DNA from: CAWFFV01 sp963814985
GTDB lineage: Bacteria; Chloroflexota; Ktedonobacteria; Ktedonobacterales; Ktedonobacteraceae
Direction of reading: 5' to 3'
Assembly (NCBI GenBank): GCA_963814985.1
Contig: CAWFFV010000016.1
Coordinates: 8,502 to 72,501, forward strand
Length of the DNA stretch: 64,000 bases
In this document: piece by piece, positions 7,927-17,889 of the stretch
How positions within the stretch are numbered: position 1 is the first letter of the stretch
Layout of the letters: every line of letters starts with the position of its first letter
Notes under the pieces: generated by a model
Told to the model about the DNA's origin: nothing
What the model saw: only the letters and a program-made list of their open reading frames with translations
Database searches by the model: none
Position numbers and translations under genes: made by a program

Positions 7927-8909
7927 ATGAAAGTTGCATTTGTCGGAAAAGGCGGCAGTGGCAAGACGACGTTGTCAGCCCTTTTCTGTCGCTACCTTGC
8001 TTCGCTTCATTCTCCTATCATTGCCTTTGATGCTGATATTAACCAGCATTTGGGGGAAGCCCTGGGTCTCTCGGAGGAAGAGATTGCTCAGATTCCCCCG
8101 CTAGGGCAAGAAATGGAGCGCATCAAGCAGTATTTGCGAGGAAGTAACCCTCGGATTGCCTCATCAACGGTGATGGCAAAGACGACACCTCCAGGACAAG
8201 GTTCTCGCTTGTGGTCTGTACGCGAAGCTAATCCATTGTTGTCCCACTTCGGTTCCTCTGTGAATGGGGTGACGCTGCTCATGACAGGACCGTTCAGCGA
8301 GCAGGATCTGGGACTCAAGTGCTATCACTCCAAGGTTGGAGCGGTCGAACTGTTACTCAATCATTGTGTTGATACACCTGATGAGTACCTGATCGTGGAT
8401 ATGACGGCGGGAGCAGACTCGTTTGCCTCTGGACTTTTTACGAAGTTTGATCTGACGTTTCTGGTGGTCGAGCCGACGAAGAAGTCGCTCAGTGTCTATC
8501 ATCAGTACAAAGCGTATGCACGTGACTACGCTGTAAAGGTTGCAGTCATCGGCAATAAGATCGAGACGCAAGAGGACGTTTCCTTCATACAGGAACAGGT
8601 CAGAGATGACTTGCTCACCTGGGCTCGGACGATCAGCGTATGTTCGCGCCACTGAGAAAGGGGAGCAACTTGCCTTTCTCCTGCCTTGAACCAACAAATC
8701 TGGCCGCACTTGCAACGATGAAGCAAGCAATCGACCAGTGTGAGCAAGACTGGGAGAAATTTTACCAGCAAACGATCGAGTTTCACCGCAAAAATGCGAT
8801 GTCCTGGCTCAATACCTCGCTAGGAGAAGATGTGACGATGCAAATCGATCCTGACTTTTCCCTGGCTGCCTCTGTCTCTGAATATACCAAACAGGTTGTC
8901 TCGTTCTAA
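7927..8909 (+). CDS. CooC/MinD-like P-loop ATPase, frameshifted near 8620
   Basis: The N-terminal frame (to 8655) has the deviant Walker A motif VGKGGSGKTT at residues 6-15, FDADIN at 34-39, and IVDMTAGADSFASGLF as the Walker B/switch region, followed by LTFLVVEPTKKSLSVY. This pattern is closest to CooC-type accessory ATPases for metalloenzymes. The frame then breaks around TGGGCTCGG (near 8620) and the C-terminal helices continue one frame over (GSNLPFSCLEPTNLAALATM...) to 8909. GGAGAG precedes the ATG. It lies upstream of an SCO5389-family gene, probably in one operon. Confidence 0.75.
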
Positions 8910-8976
8910 ACGGATACCTGAATGACAATCGTCTCTCTTGGCACGCTGTGCCGAATAGGTGAAAGGAAAAAGAATT

Positions 8977-9366
8977 ATGTCTCTTACAGTTCCATCAACG
9001 TTACTCGAACAAGCTCAGACAGGAGAGATCCAGCAAAGCGACTTTCTGGCCTGTATTAAGGACTCGTTGCCCTACGCCTGGCAGCTCATTGAGGAACTGG
9101 CTGGCAAGCTGACACAGAGTACAACCAGCTTCGTGGATAATCAGGTCCCTCCTCCTAACGAGCAGGCTCGTGGACAACTCCTACGTGTGCTGGCGAGCGA
9201 TGCGATGCGAACAACCCTGGAAAACCATTTTGGCGTCAAACTTGCTTTCCAAAATTGCCACCGCGTTGCCCTCTTCCGGAAAGATCAACTGGATCAGACG
9301 TACGAAGAATTTATCACTCCCCGTAGTCAAATTCTCAATCAGAAACCTGAACTCGTCGATTGTTAG
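8977..9366 (+). CDS. SCO5389 family protein
   Basis: A 129-residue protein starting MSLTVPSTLLEQAQTGEI. The features I know of this family, first seen in Streptomyces, are all present: SLPYAWQLIEELA, the VDNQVPPPNEQARGQLLRVL block, LASDAMRTTLENHFGVKLAFQNCHRVALF, and the end QILNQKPELVDC. The function is unknown. GAAAGGAAAA precedes the ATG at 8977. It follows the CooC-like ATPase by 67 nt and ends at a strong terminator. Confidence 0.85.
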   Translation: MSLTVPSTLLEQAQTGEIQQSDFLACIKDSLPYAWQLIEELAGKLTQSTTSFVDNQVPPPNEQARGQLLRVLASDAMRTTLENHFGVKLAFQNCHRVALFRKDQLDQTYEEFITPRSQILNQKPELVDC

Positions 9367-9370
9367 GAGA

Positions 9371-9446
9371 ACAATCCAGGGCGTCTCGATCATGAAACGT
9401 CCTGGATTGTGATAAACCTGAGATTGCTGTTCTCAGGTTTTTTTTG
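9371..9446 (+). terminator. two hairpins, the second a rho-independent terminator
   Basis: First hairpin: ACAATCCAGG (9371..9380) with CCTGGATTGT (9401..9410). Second: AACCTGAGA (9415..9423) with TCTCAGGTT (9431..9439), followed by a run of T. This is a classical intrinsic terminator directly after the SCO5389-family gene. Confidence 0.85.
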
Positions 9447-9688
9447 TATGATGTTCAAGAGGCTCTCTTCTGCTTCGAGAGAACGACGTTTTTGGCAAAA
9501 GTTGTCTATATTTACATATTCTCAATGTTTCTTGCGCTCATAATAGACATGGAGTGATTTCTAAGGGAACGACGAAAAAGAGAGACGGCTTTTTCAATTG
9601 CCTCTCTTTGGAAAGGGGATCGCTCCTACGTAATCGTTCAAGATAGCATCTTCTTGCGATGAACAAGAGAGAAGAAAGAAGAGATATC

Positions 9689-10027
9689 ATGAGTCATACA
9701 ACACATCCTGATCACACGCACGTCCACGGCGAGCATTGTGGACATACGGCTATTCGGCATGACGGCCACACTGATTACCTGCATGATGGACATTTGCACT
9801 CGTCTCATGAGGGACATTATGATGAGCATGCCATCCCTGTCAGCAGTCAGAATCCTGATCAATGTGCACCGACGAGTTGTGCTTGCGGGCATCAGGGCTG
9901 TGGTCATGAGACTATTCCACATGGCAATCATGTTGATTATCTCTATGAAGGACAGCTCCATCATCCCCATGGTGATCATTGTGATAACCACGGGCCTTTG
10001 GAGCTCGCCACAAAAAAGAACACATGA
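9689..10027 (+). CDS. histidine-rich metal-binding protein
   Basis: A 112-residue soluble protein with nearly one quarter His, in repeated motifs such as HPDHTHVHGEHCGH, HDGHTDYLHDGHLH and HGNHVDYLYEGQLHHPHGDH, plus CACGHQGCGH. Two repeats of about 50 residues of the form HxDYLxxGxLH are visible. It starts at ATG 9689 after AAGAAGAG. Placed upstream of a metal ABC importer, it is probably a zinc (or nickel) store or carrier. Specificity cannot be read from the sequence. Confidence 0.75.
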   Translation: MSHTTHPDHTHVHGEHCGHTAIRHDGHTDYLHDGHLHSSHEGHYDEHAIPVSSQNPDQCAPTSCACGHQGCGHETIPHGNHVDYLYEGQLHHPHGDHCDNHGPLELATKKNT

Positions 10028-10137
10028 TCATCCAAAGGTCTCGTCTGGGGTCATGAGCAACTAGACATGGCACGATTTTTGAGGTAAAGTAGCGGCAGCG
10101 ACTTCAGGAACAGTTGTGGATGAAAGGACAGCGCTGC

Positions 10138-11316
10138 ATGAGAAGATCCCCTGCCCAATGGAGGTGGATTGTTTCGCATGCGTTCTTACTCCTTTTATTT
10201 TCTCTGTTTGTCTCTCAGCCAGCACACGCCGATGGCGGTGCTCCCAATCTTGCCTATGTCTCAGGAACAGCTCATGGGATCAGCGTCATTGATGTCGGAG
10301 AGGCAAAAGTGACGAAGACGATTCCTCTGGCCGGTGATCCCCACACGATCCTGCTCAGCGTTGATGGTCGTTTTCTCTCTGCCACACAACCTACTGTTGG
10401 GCAGGTCGCTGTCCTCTCAGCCAAAACCGGACGCGTCCTCTGTACGGCGCATCTTCCCGGAGCGCCGACCGTTCTCGCTATGGATCAGGCACTCAATACC
10501 CTGTATACAGGGGGAAGTGGAGCCAACAGAGTGACAGCACTGGATGCTGGAACCTGTGCGATCCGGCGGATCTTCCAGGTGGAGAGTCCCGTGAACGGGA
10601 TAGCGGTAACAGTCCCAGAGATCACAGCGACCCCCACCCGACAGCACCAACTCCTCTGGGTCGCAGGCACTGATGCCCTGACTGTTTTTGATGATCAGAC
10701 AGGAAAGCGCCTGGGCAGCATTGCGCTGCCAGAAGGTCCCCAGTTTGTCTCAGCGCCACCAGGGAAAATCGTGTACGTGACAACCCGACAAGGAAGTGTG
10801 GACGCCATTGATTTCCAGACGCACAAGGTCTATCAACTCCTCACAGGGGGACAGTTTGGCCCGATGGACTACGACGCACTCACAGGGGAGGTCTACGTCC
10901 CGGATCAGCAACATAACCTGCTGGCAGTCCTTACCCCCATTGACACAGGGATGACGACGCTTCCAAAAGAGCCTGTGCGGGTCATTCACACGGGGGACGC
11001 TCCTGAAACGGTTGCCATTACTGTTGATGGGTTGCTCGGCTTTGTGGCGCTGCGCAATGGCACGGTCATCATGCTCGACCTGCTAAGACGAGAGCAGGTG
11101 TATACCGTCGCCGTTGGTGGAACGCCTCACTTTCTTATCACCGGCCTCTATCCTCCCATCGATGATGTAAAAGCACCACAAAGACCACTCACATCAGAAT
11201 CGTGGTGGGGCATGCTCCACTGGAACATGCTCATCTTCCTCTCGCTGCTGATGTTCGTCATGGTTTTCCTTCTCTGGATGTTTTCCCGCAGCAAAGGAAG
11301 GCGCAACAGGTTGTAG
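10138..11316 (+). CDS. secreted, membrane-anchored YVTN-type beta-propeller protein
   Basis: About 392 residues. A signal peptide (FLLLLFSLFVSQPAHA) is followed by repeated propeller blades (NLAYVSGTAHGISVIDV, KIVYVTTRQGSVDAIDF, EVYVPDQQHNLLAVL, LGFVALRNGTVIMLDL). One membrane helix near the C-terminus (MLIFLSLLMFVMVFLLWMF) is followed by a basic tail, so the propeller faces outside. AAAGGACAG precedes ATG 10138. Its position between the His-rich gene and the metal-importer genes suggests a role in metal handling at the cell surface; this is inference. Confidence 0.7.
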   Translation: MRRSPAQWRWIVSHAFLLLLFSLFVSQPAHADGGAPNLAYVSGTAHGISVIDVGEAKVTKTIPLAGDPHTILLSVDGRFLSATQPTVGQVAVLSAKTGRVLCTAHLPGAPTVLAMDQALNTLYTGGSGANRVTALDAGTCAIRRIFQVESPVNGIAVTVPEITATPTRQHQLLWVAGTDALTVFDDQTGKRLGSIALPEGPQFVSAPPGKIVYVTTRQGSVDAIDFQTHKVYQLLTGGQFGPMDYDALTGEVYVPDQQHNLLAVLTPIDTGMTTLPKEPVRVIHTGDAPETVAITVDGLLGFVALRNGTVIMLDLLRREQVYTVAVGGTPHFLITGLYPPIDDVKAPQRPLTSESWWGMLHWNMLIFLSLLMFVMVFLLWMFSRSKGRRNRL

Positions 11317-11480
11317 GGGTATTTCTATTCCTTGTGTGGGTAGCAGTTTGAAATCCTCAATTATCGCCACACTTGGGGAGATCCCTGATCAGTGATGCGT
11401 TCCATCTGCAAACTCGATCCGTGTCAGGAGTCCTCCCTTTTTGTTGGCTATTCAGCCTTGCTTTCTTTTCCGTCGTACCA

Positions 11481-11536
11481 TGAGATACCATCTCAATGCT
11501 ATTGACACATCATCTCATTTGCATTACTATTGAGAT
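11481..11536 (+). promoter_or_regulatory. promoter and operator of the metal ABC transporter
   Basis: TTGACA (11502..11507), 17-bp spacer, TACTAT (11525..11530). TGAGATaccATCTCA lies at 11481..11495, just upstream, and single half-sites ATCTCA (11512..11517) and TGAGAT (11531..11536) lie within the core promoter. This arrangement fits metal-dependent repression. Part of the 309-bp gene-free stretch 11317..11625. Confidence 0.6.
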
Positions 11537-11625
11537 AGTGTATCATAGAATGCGTTGCACCGTTCGGGTCTCGCTTCTTTTCTGCTTTCTCGAAGGAGGA
11601 GGCTGTATTTTTCAAGGAGGAACTG

Positions 11626-12567
11626 GTGTTTTTCTCTCGTCTCTTCTCATTCCCGCGTGCCTTTGTTGGTGTCTTGCTGTTGATCTGTCTGACGGTGACA
11701 GCCTGTGGCACAACCTTTCAAACGACCTCGAATGGGAGCAATCATAGCGGACCTCTTCAGGTCGTCGCAGCGGAAAACTTCTGGGGCAGCATCGCTGCTC
11801 AGGTTGGTGGCAGTCATGTGCATGTCACCAGCATTATCGTTGACCCTAATGCTGACCCCCACAGTTACGAGCCGACCGCTGCTGATGCGCGCACCGTGGC
11901 TCAGGCCCAGTATGTGATCGTCAATGGAGCTGGATACGACCCCTGGGCAGACAAACTCTTGCAAGCCAATCCTGCGAGTGGGCGTAAAGAACTCAACGTT
12001 GGCGATTTCAATGGCAAGCACGAGGGCGATAATCCCCACATGTGGTATAACCCCGACTATGTGACGGCAGTGGTCAACAAGATCCGTGATGATCTCAAGG
12101 CGCTCGATTCCACCGATGCCAGCGTGTTTGATCAGTCGGCGCAGACCTTTCTGACCACTGGTCTCAAGCAGTATCATGATCTGATTGCCACGATCAAGGC
12201 GAAGTATCGTGGCACCCCTGTTGGAGCAACGGAGAGCATCTTTTCCTATCTCTCTCCTGCTCTGGGATTGAACCTCATCACCCCCTACTCTTACCTGAAA
12301 GCCGTCTCCGAAGGAGAAGACATCTCGGCAGCTGATGAAGCGACGGTTGAACAGCAGGTGAGACAAAAGCAGATCAAGGTCTTGATCTACAACTCACAAA
12401 ACACCCCAAACAACATCCAGGCGATAATCACTCTGGCCAGGGCCAACAACATTCCAGTGGCAACGATCACTGAGACGCTGACGCCTCAGACGGCCTCGTT
12501 TCAGGACTGGCAATCAGCCCAACTTCAAGGCATTCAAAACGCCCTGGCCAGGGCCACAGGCAAATAA
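11626..12567 (+). CDS. metal ABC transporter substrate-binding lipoprotein (ZnuA/TroA-like)
   Basis: A 313-residue cluster A-I/cluster 9 binding protein. The start codon is GTG after AAGGAGG. The lipobox is LTVTAC, Cys at residue 27. Expected metal ligands are seen: His in DPNADPHSYEP, His in GDNPHMWYNPDYV, and Glu in VGATESIFSYLSP (a position that is Glu in Mn-type and His in many Zn-type members). It delivers the metal to the membrane permeases encoded downstream. Zinc versus manganese is not settled by sequence. Confidence 0.88.
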   Translation: MFFSRLFSFPRAFVGVLLLICLTVTACGTTFQTTSNGSNHSGPLQVVAAENFWGSIAAQVGGSHVHVTSIIVDPNADPHSYEPTAADARTVAQAQYVIVNGAGYDPWADKLLQANPASGRKELNVGDFNGKHEGDNPHMWYNPDYVTAVVNKIRDDLKALDSTDASVFDQSAQTFLTTGLKQYHDLIATIKAKYRGTPVGATESIFSYLSPALGLNLITPYSYLKAVSEGEDISAADEATVEQQVRQKQIKVLIYNSQNTPNNIQAIITLARANNIPVATITETLTPQTASFQDWQSAQLQGIQNALARATGK

Positions 12568-12612
12568 TCAGCGGGTGGCAGGCGCAGGCCGACCACCCTG
12601 GAAGGAGTTATC

Positions 12613-13485
12613 ATGGTGATGACCGACTCATCATCTCTCACTTCATCTCAACCAGCCGCCGCGCTCCTCCCCCCGGTCATCCAGGTGGAAGGAGCAGCGA
12701 TCACTCTGGGGGGGCGCACGATCTGGCAGGGCGTGGAGCTTGCAGTCCAACCAGGGGAATTCCTGGCCATACTGGGTCCCAATGGCGCGGGCAAATCGAC
12801 CCTGCTGAAAGCCATTCTTGGGTTGCTCCCGCTTACTCGTGGAACGATTTCGGTGTTGGGAAAGCCAGCGAGGCGCGGCAATGCGGCCATCGGCTACGTG
12901 CCACAGCGGCGGCATTTTGACGCCGATGTCCATGTGCGTGGGAGCAGCATTGTCCAGCTCGGGCTGGATGGTCGCAACTGGGGACTCTCCCTGCCATTCC
13001 TCCAACGCAGCAAGGCACGTGAAACCCGCCGCCGTGTCCAGGAGGCTCTTGATCTGGTCGGTGCCACGCTGTATGCCCATCGACCCATTGGAGAACTCTC
13101 TGGTGGAGAGCAGCAGCGCTTGCTCATCGCTCAGGCTCTGGTGCGGCAACCACGCGTCCTGATTCTGGATGAACCGCTGGATAGCCTGGATCTGCGCAAC
13201 CAGCAAGGGATCGCAGGTGTCATCAGAAATGTCAGCCGGAAGACAGGAGCGGCGGTACTGCTCGTGGCCCATGATATCAATCCGATCCTCTCCGCTGTCG
13301 ATCGCGTTGTGTACGTTGCGCGTGGGCAGGTGGCAATCGGAACCCCCGAAAAGGTGATTACGACAGAGACTCTTTCGAGCCTCTACGCCACACCGATCGA
13401 AGTTCTGCGAGCGAGCGACGGGCGCATTGTTGTGGTGGGACAGCCAGAAGAGGAGGTCAGCTACCATGCACATCGTCTTCGCTGA
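12613..13485 (+). CDS. metal ABC transporter ATP-binding protein
   Basis: A 290-residue ATPase. Walker A GPNGAGKST, signature LSGGEQQR, Walker B VLILDEPLDSLD and switch His in LLVAHD are intact. It ends 20 nt inside the next permease gene, indicating coupled translation. AAGGAG precedes the ATG. It energises the metal importer from the cytoplasmic side. Confidence 0.92.
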   Translation: MVMTDSSSLTSSQPAAALLPPVIQVEGAAITLGGRTIWQGVELAVQPGEFLAILGPNGAGKSTLLKAILGLLPLTRGTISVLGKPARRGNAAIGYVPQRRHFDADVHVRGSSIVQLGLDGRNWGLSLPFLQRSKARETRRRVQEALDLVGATLYAHRPIGELSGGEQQRLLIAQALVRQPRVLILDEPLDSLDLRNQQGIAGVIRNVSRKTGAAVLLVAHDINPILSAVDRVVYVARGQVAIGTPEKVITTETLSSLYATPIEVLRASDGRIVVVGQPEEEVSYHAHRLR

Positions 13486-14386
13486 TACACTCTCACCCTC
13501 CTGGGATCTGATCGCGGATATCCAGATTCTGTTGCATTTTCACTTTATGCAAAACGCCTATCTGGCCGGAACACTCGTGGCCATCACCGCCGGGAGCATG
13601 GGCTATTTTATGGTGCTACGCAGCCAGAGCTTTGCCGGCCACAGCCTCGCAAACGTTGGTTTTGCAGGGGCGACAGGAGCAGTCCTCTTTGGCATTCCAT
13701 CAGTCGTAGGCCTTTTTGTCGCAGGACTGTGTGCTGCCATCGGGATACAGGCGCTCAATCTGGCGGCTCGTCAGAACCGGCAGAGCGATATCGCGGTTGG
13801 AGCAGTGTTCACAGCCTCGCTGGCCCTGGGCTTTCTTTTCATTCACCTTGCCACAGCGGAATATGCGGCGAATGTGTACAACATCCTGTTCGGCAATGTC
13901 CTGGGAATCAGCGATACGGATGTGAGTACTATTCTCTGGTCCACGCTTGTCCTGCTTGCTATCCTGCTGGTAATCGCCCGACCCTTATGCTTTGCCTCGC
14001 TTGATCCTGATGTCGCGGCGGCCAGCGGCGTGCCGGTTCGTGGTCTGGCCTTTGGGTATCTCGTGCTGTTGGCACTTGTCGTGGCGATAGCAGTGCAGGT
14101 GGTTGGCGTGCTCCTCATTTTCGCGCTTCTGGTGACGCCGGCAGCCATTGCTCAGTATCTAACGACTCGCCCTGGCATGGCGGTGGTCATCGCAGTCGTG
14201 CTGGCCCTCGGCTTCACCTGGCTAGGCCTGGCCGTAGGCTACTTCACTCCTTATCCAGTTGGCTTTTTTATCACGACCTTTGCTTTTGGTACCTATGTCC
14301 TTGTACGTGGTGGACGCTTCGTTCTCGATCGTGTGGAGCAACACCGAGCGCAAATGTCTCTTCGTCGTGTAGGAGGTGCAGCATGA
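13466..14386 (+). CDS. metal ABC transporter permease 1 (ZnuB family)
   Basis: A 306-residue membrane protein with about eight helices. The family block SFAGHSLANVGFAGATGAVLFG follows the second helix, and LDPDVAAASGVPVRGL is the cytoplasmic coupling region. I chose ATG 13466 after GAGGAGG rather than the longer frame to 13427. It overlaps the ATPase gene by 20 nt and the next permease by ATGA. Confidence 0.9.
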   Translation: MHIVFADTLSPSWDLIADIQILLHFHFMQNAYLAGTLVAITAGSMGYFMVLRSQSFAGHSLANVGFAGATGAVLFGIPSVVGLFVAGLCAAIGIQALNLAARQNRQSDIAVGAVFTASLALGFLFIHLATAEYAANVYNILFGNVLGISDTDVSTILWSTLVLLAILLVIARPLCFASLDPDVAAASGVPVRGLAFGYLVLLALVVAIAVQVVGVLLIFALLVTPAAIAQYLTTRPGMAVVIAVVLALGFTWLGLAVGYFTPYPVGFFITTFAFGTYVLVRGGRFVLDRVEQHRAQMSLRRVGGAA

Positions 14387-15267
14387 GCATGGTCATCGCG
14401 GGAGTGCTTCCTCCCTTCACGCTGAATCTCTGGCAGGATATCCAGGCCATGCTGCAATACGACTTCATGCGGCAGGCCATACTCGCCGGGACAATCTTGA
14501 GTCTTGTGACTGGACTGGTTGGCTATTTTGTCGTGTTGCGCCATCAGGCGTTCGCTGGCGAATCGCTTTCAGATGTGGCCTTCACAGGAGCTTTGGGAGG
14601 TGCAGCGTTCGGCATCAATCCACTTGGCAGCCTGCTGGTGAGCACTATCGTCGTGGGTGTGGCAATGGGGGGATTTGGCGAACGCTTACGTGGACGCGAT
14701 GTAGCTATCGGAACCGTACTCGCCTGGGTGTTAGGCCTTGGGGTTCTCTTCTTGAGTCTCTTCACTACACAGGCCAGTGGAACAGGGACAGGTTTTTCAG
14801 GCGTAACGGTCTTGTTCGGCAACATTCTGGGTATCTCGACAAACCAGGTGCAGACAATCGTCGTCATCAGCGGGTTGGCAATCCTTCTCCTGCTCCTCAT
14901 GGTACGCCCGTTGCTGTTCGCCTCGCTCGATCCAGACGTGGCAGCGGCGCAGGGAGTGCCAGTGCGTCTGCTTGGGTTGGGTTTTATGGTATTGCTGGCT
15001 GTAACCGTGAGTGAAGCCACATTGGCGGTGGGTGCATTGTTGGTGTTTGCGCTGCTGCTGTTGCCCGCCGCTATCGCGCACCAGGTGAGCAGCCGCCCTG
15101 GAGCCTCGCTAGCCCTCTCCGCCGGGCTGGCGGTTGCTATGACCTGGCTTGGCATCGCCATCGGATTTTATACTGGATATCCTAGTAGTGTGTGCATTAG
15201 CCTCCTGGCCTTCGTCAGCTATGTCGCAGTGGTGGGAAGCAGTCATGTGAGGCACAAGCACGGTTGA
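14383..15267 (+). CDS. metal ABC transporter permease 2 (ZnuB family)
   Basis: A 294-residue membrane protein, a paralogue of the previous gene (QAFAGESLSDVAFTGALGGAAFG and LDPDVAAAQGVPVRLLGL). Most bacterial metal importers of this type use one permease gene; a tandem pair suggests a heterodimeric channel. It starts in an ATGA overlap with permease 1 and ends the operon. Confidence 0.9.
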   Translation: MSMVIAGVLPPFTLNLWQDIQAMLQYDFMRQAILAGTILSLVTGLVGYFVVLRHQAFAGESLSDVAFTGALGGAAFGINPLGSLLVSTIVVGVAMGGFGERLRGRDVAIGTVLAWVLGLGVLFLSLFTTQASGTGTGFSGVTVLFGNILGISTNQVQTIVVISGLAILLLLLMVRPLLFASLDPDVAAAQGVPVRLLGLGFMVLLAVTVSEATLAVGALLVFALLLLPAAIAHQVSSRPGASLALSAGLAVAMTWLGIAIGFYTGYPSSVCISLLAFVSYVAVVGSSHVRHKHG

Positions 15268-15320
15268 GAAACAGATGGAACTCTCCATTGATGGGCTCTC
15301 TGGCAGTCAGGAAACGCCCT

Positions 15321-15572
15321 CTATGATGCGAGTTGTATCTGGAAGGTTCCTGCCAGAGGTGTCTGCCCTGGGCGTTGCACTGACAGGGTGATATCCCAGA
15401 TCCCTGTCATCGTCATGGCTGTCTGCCTGGCGAAGGTCACGGTATAGACAGGATTGGCATAGGGAACCGGGAACAGGAATGTCCCGCCGAAAAAGACAAC
15501 GCCGCTCAAGAGTATGGCAATGAACACCCTGCATGCGTTGCGTTGCAGGATCATTGCCCTTGGTTCTTTCAT
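15321..15572 (-). CDS. small exported YtkA/FixH-like protein, short form
   Basis: An 83-residue protein with an N-terminal membrane segment (RVFIAILLSGVVFFGGTFLFP) and a short beta-rich tail that matches the end of YtkA/FixH domains (TMTGIWDITLSVQRPGQTPLAGTFQIQL). It starts a few bases inside the end of the CopCD gene (AAAGGT before ATG 15572). Probably one of several copper-region YtkA-like proteins. Confidence 0.55.
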   Translation of the reverse strand: MKEPRAMILQRNACRVFIAILLSGVVFFGGTFLFPVPYANPVYTVTFARQTAMTMTGIWDITLSVQRPGQTPLAGTFQIQLAS

Positions 15573-15585
15573 CAAACTGCGACCT

Positions 15586-17711
15586 TTATACTGCTGAAAA
15601 TGTAAAGTCATAGAGGAGAAAGGTATTCTGGTTGGGAGGCAACAGACGGACCACGACTCTCCAATGTCCTGCCATTGTCAGGTCACTCTGCCCGCTATAA
15701 CTTCCGGGTGATGATACAGTAGGTTGCAGTTGCGCCGTCTGGGTGCCCATATCCATATCGAGCATCTGGGTCTCGATCAGGATTGCGGCTCCCTTCACGG
15801 GACGTTGTTGTGCATCTTGCACCTTCACGGTAAACGTATTCGTTCCAAAAGAGTCGGGTGTCACCTCTAAACTGAGGATATAGCCAGAACGCTGCTGGGT
15901 CTGCAAGAAAGATCCATGAGATTGACCCCTCCTTGACCCACTGCACTTGTATTTGCTGCTGTCGTGGAAACCGTCAGTGTTCCGGCAAAGGCACTCAAAA
16001 GGGCCACGCAGAGCAAGATGGCGACACCAATCAGTGCCTCTATCTGAAGCCAATCCGTCATCTGCTCCGTAAGTCGCCGCAGACCCCAACGTGATGAGAT
16101 ATGCTCCAGGTCTGTGCTCTCATGCGCAGTGGTCTGTACCACCCCGACCGTTTTCACAAAGTCCTTCGTGAGATCTGGATCATTTGGATGTTTCAACAGC
16201 AGGACCAATCGGGAACGCAGGAAGAACGCATGATAGGCGCTGATGACGGCCATAAGGAGAAAGAGGCCGATTTTGATGGTGAGCGTGCGCCCATAAAGCG
16301 TTGTCACAAATTGATCCAGAGAAGTGAGATGGACCGTCGTATTCAGCGAACCTGTAGCCGCCAGCAGGATGACAGTGATCAGAGCCAGCGCACTAAACTC
16401 GGGCAATCCTGCGGCCAACACACGCGCTCGCTGCTGTGTATCCAGCGCGAAAAGTATCGGTACCAGGACTGCCGCGATATAAAAGAGACCTCCCACCCAG
16501 ACGGTTGTACCTACGAGATGCAGCACGTCACTGCTCAGTGCGTACCAGAGCTGATAGGTAGGAACAGCGGCGGCATGACCAGAAAGCGCAAAAGCCAGCA
16601 GCAACCCTCCCGCCAGTAGCAACTCTGCTCTGCCGTACCAGGAGCGACATTGCCATCCAGTGACCAGCCGTCGTGGAACAGATGGTATTTCACGAAAGCT
16701 TTCTCCAACGGACGCCCACCAATTGGGAAGCGGTTGGGTTTCGTCGGGAGAGAGAGCAGACGCATCAGGTGAAGCTTCTTTCTGTCTCTCCTCAGCCTGT
16801 GAGGAATAGCCAGCCGACCAGCCGCGTCGGTATGCAAAGAAGATCAAGAGGAGAACGGTCAAGACTCCCCCCTCACGCATCCACCAGAACATCCCAAAGC
16901 GACTTTGAAAAAGAATGACATGCAGGAGTGGGAACGAAATGGCTCCCGACCAGTCACCAGCAAGCTCTGCACTTTGCCCCTGGATGATCCCAATATCCGC
17001 AACGAGCACCAGGAGCAATGCAAAAGGAGCCAGACGTCTGAAGCGATTTGCGGCCATCTTCGATGCTCTGGCGAGGTCCGGGTCACGCTGCTTACCAGGT
17101 GGAAGAATCCACGTTTCCCAGATGATCCCTCCGACCCAGAACGTCATGAACAGCAAGGCAAACCAGGTCATCAGCGTTTGCAAGAGCGTATAGGCATCCA
17201 GATTTGCACTGCCAGCGACCCCGTTGCCAGCCGCTCCAGGAACGTTGCCGGTTGGTAGCACCGATGGGATCGGAGGAACAGTGCCATCTGGCCGCGCGAT
17301 CCGAAAAAGAAAGGAACCCGCTGCAATATGCCCATCAAAAGCCGATTGTGAGCGCCAGACCACGACATACGTTCCCGATGGCAACAAAGGGAGTGTTACA
17401 CTCATTTCAATGCCATCAGTACTAACCGTGCTATCTTTGTTGTCCACCTCATGATTTGTCGTATCAACGACAACAATGCGCGAGGTCTGTGGAATGAGTT
17501 CTTCGCTGAACCAGATATGCACCTGTTGAGGAGGCGCGTTGAGAACAGCATCAGATGCGGGATCGGTGCGTAGAGGCAGCGCATGGGCTGACGCAATGGG
17601 GATAGATGCGAGAGGGGAAAGACTGAGTATTTCTACTCCTATACTCATGGCAATAACCCACAACAGGAGGCCTTTTCGCGAAGGAATCCACCAGAGCCGA
17701 CACTTCTGCAT
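15586..17711 (-). CDS. CopC-CopD fusion with C-terminal YtkA/FixH-like domain, frameshifted
   Basis: After a signal peptide (to ASAHA) comes a CopC beta-domain: HALPLRTDPASDAVLNAPPQ, EELIPQTSRIVVVD, and YVVVWRSQSAFDGHIAAGSF. Its mature N-terminal His and the DGHIAAG His are the usual copper ligands. About eight CopD helices follow, with HAAAVPTYQLWYALSSDVLH and GTTVWVGGLFYIA. The frame breaks at a run of G near 15925 (GGAGGGGTC) and the last domain continues in the next frame to 15586: FGTNTFTVKVQDAQQRPVKG, then MLDMDMGTQ. One missing G restores it. It handles copper entry or export at the membrane. Confidence 0.78.
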
Positions 17712-17889
17712 AGACGACGATACCCTTTCTTCCAACACTCGTGATCCTGCTCTCTCAACAGACCCAGGATAATGAGAGAGAATGAAATGTTTCTTCAGAG
17801 GAAACATAGTAGACAGAGCCTCTTAACGAGAAGTCTTCACCCTGTCTACTGTATTGCAAACCCCGTGTCCATGCTTTCAGACAAGGAGA

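Noticed and set aside
9638..10064. Met/Ile-rich frames overlapping the His-rich gene
   Set aside because: Low-complexity shadows of the CAT/CAC codons of the His-rich protein; no ribosome site.
11647..13473. Long minus-strand frames of 239 and 276 codons
   Set aside because: They are antisense to the substrate-binding protein and ATPase genes of the metal importer, which are unmistakable.
16101..16619. 172-codon plus-strand frame in the CopD region
   Set aside because: Highly charged shadow of the membrane helices of CopCD on the other strand.
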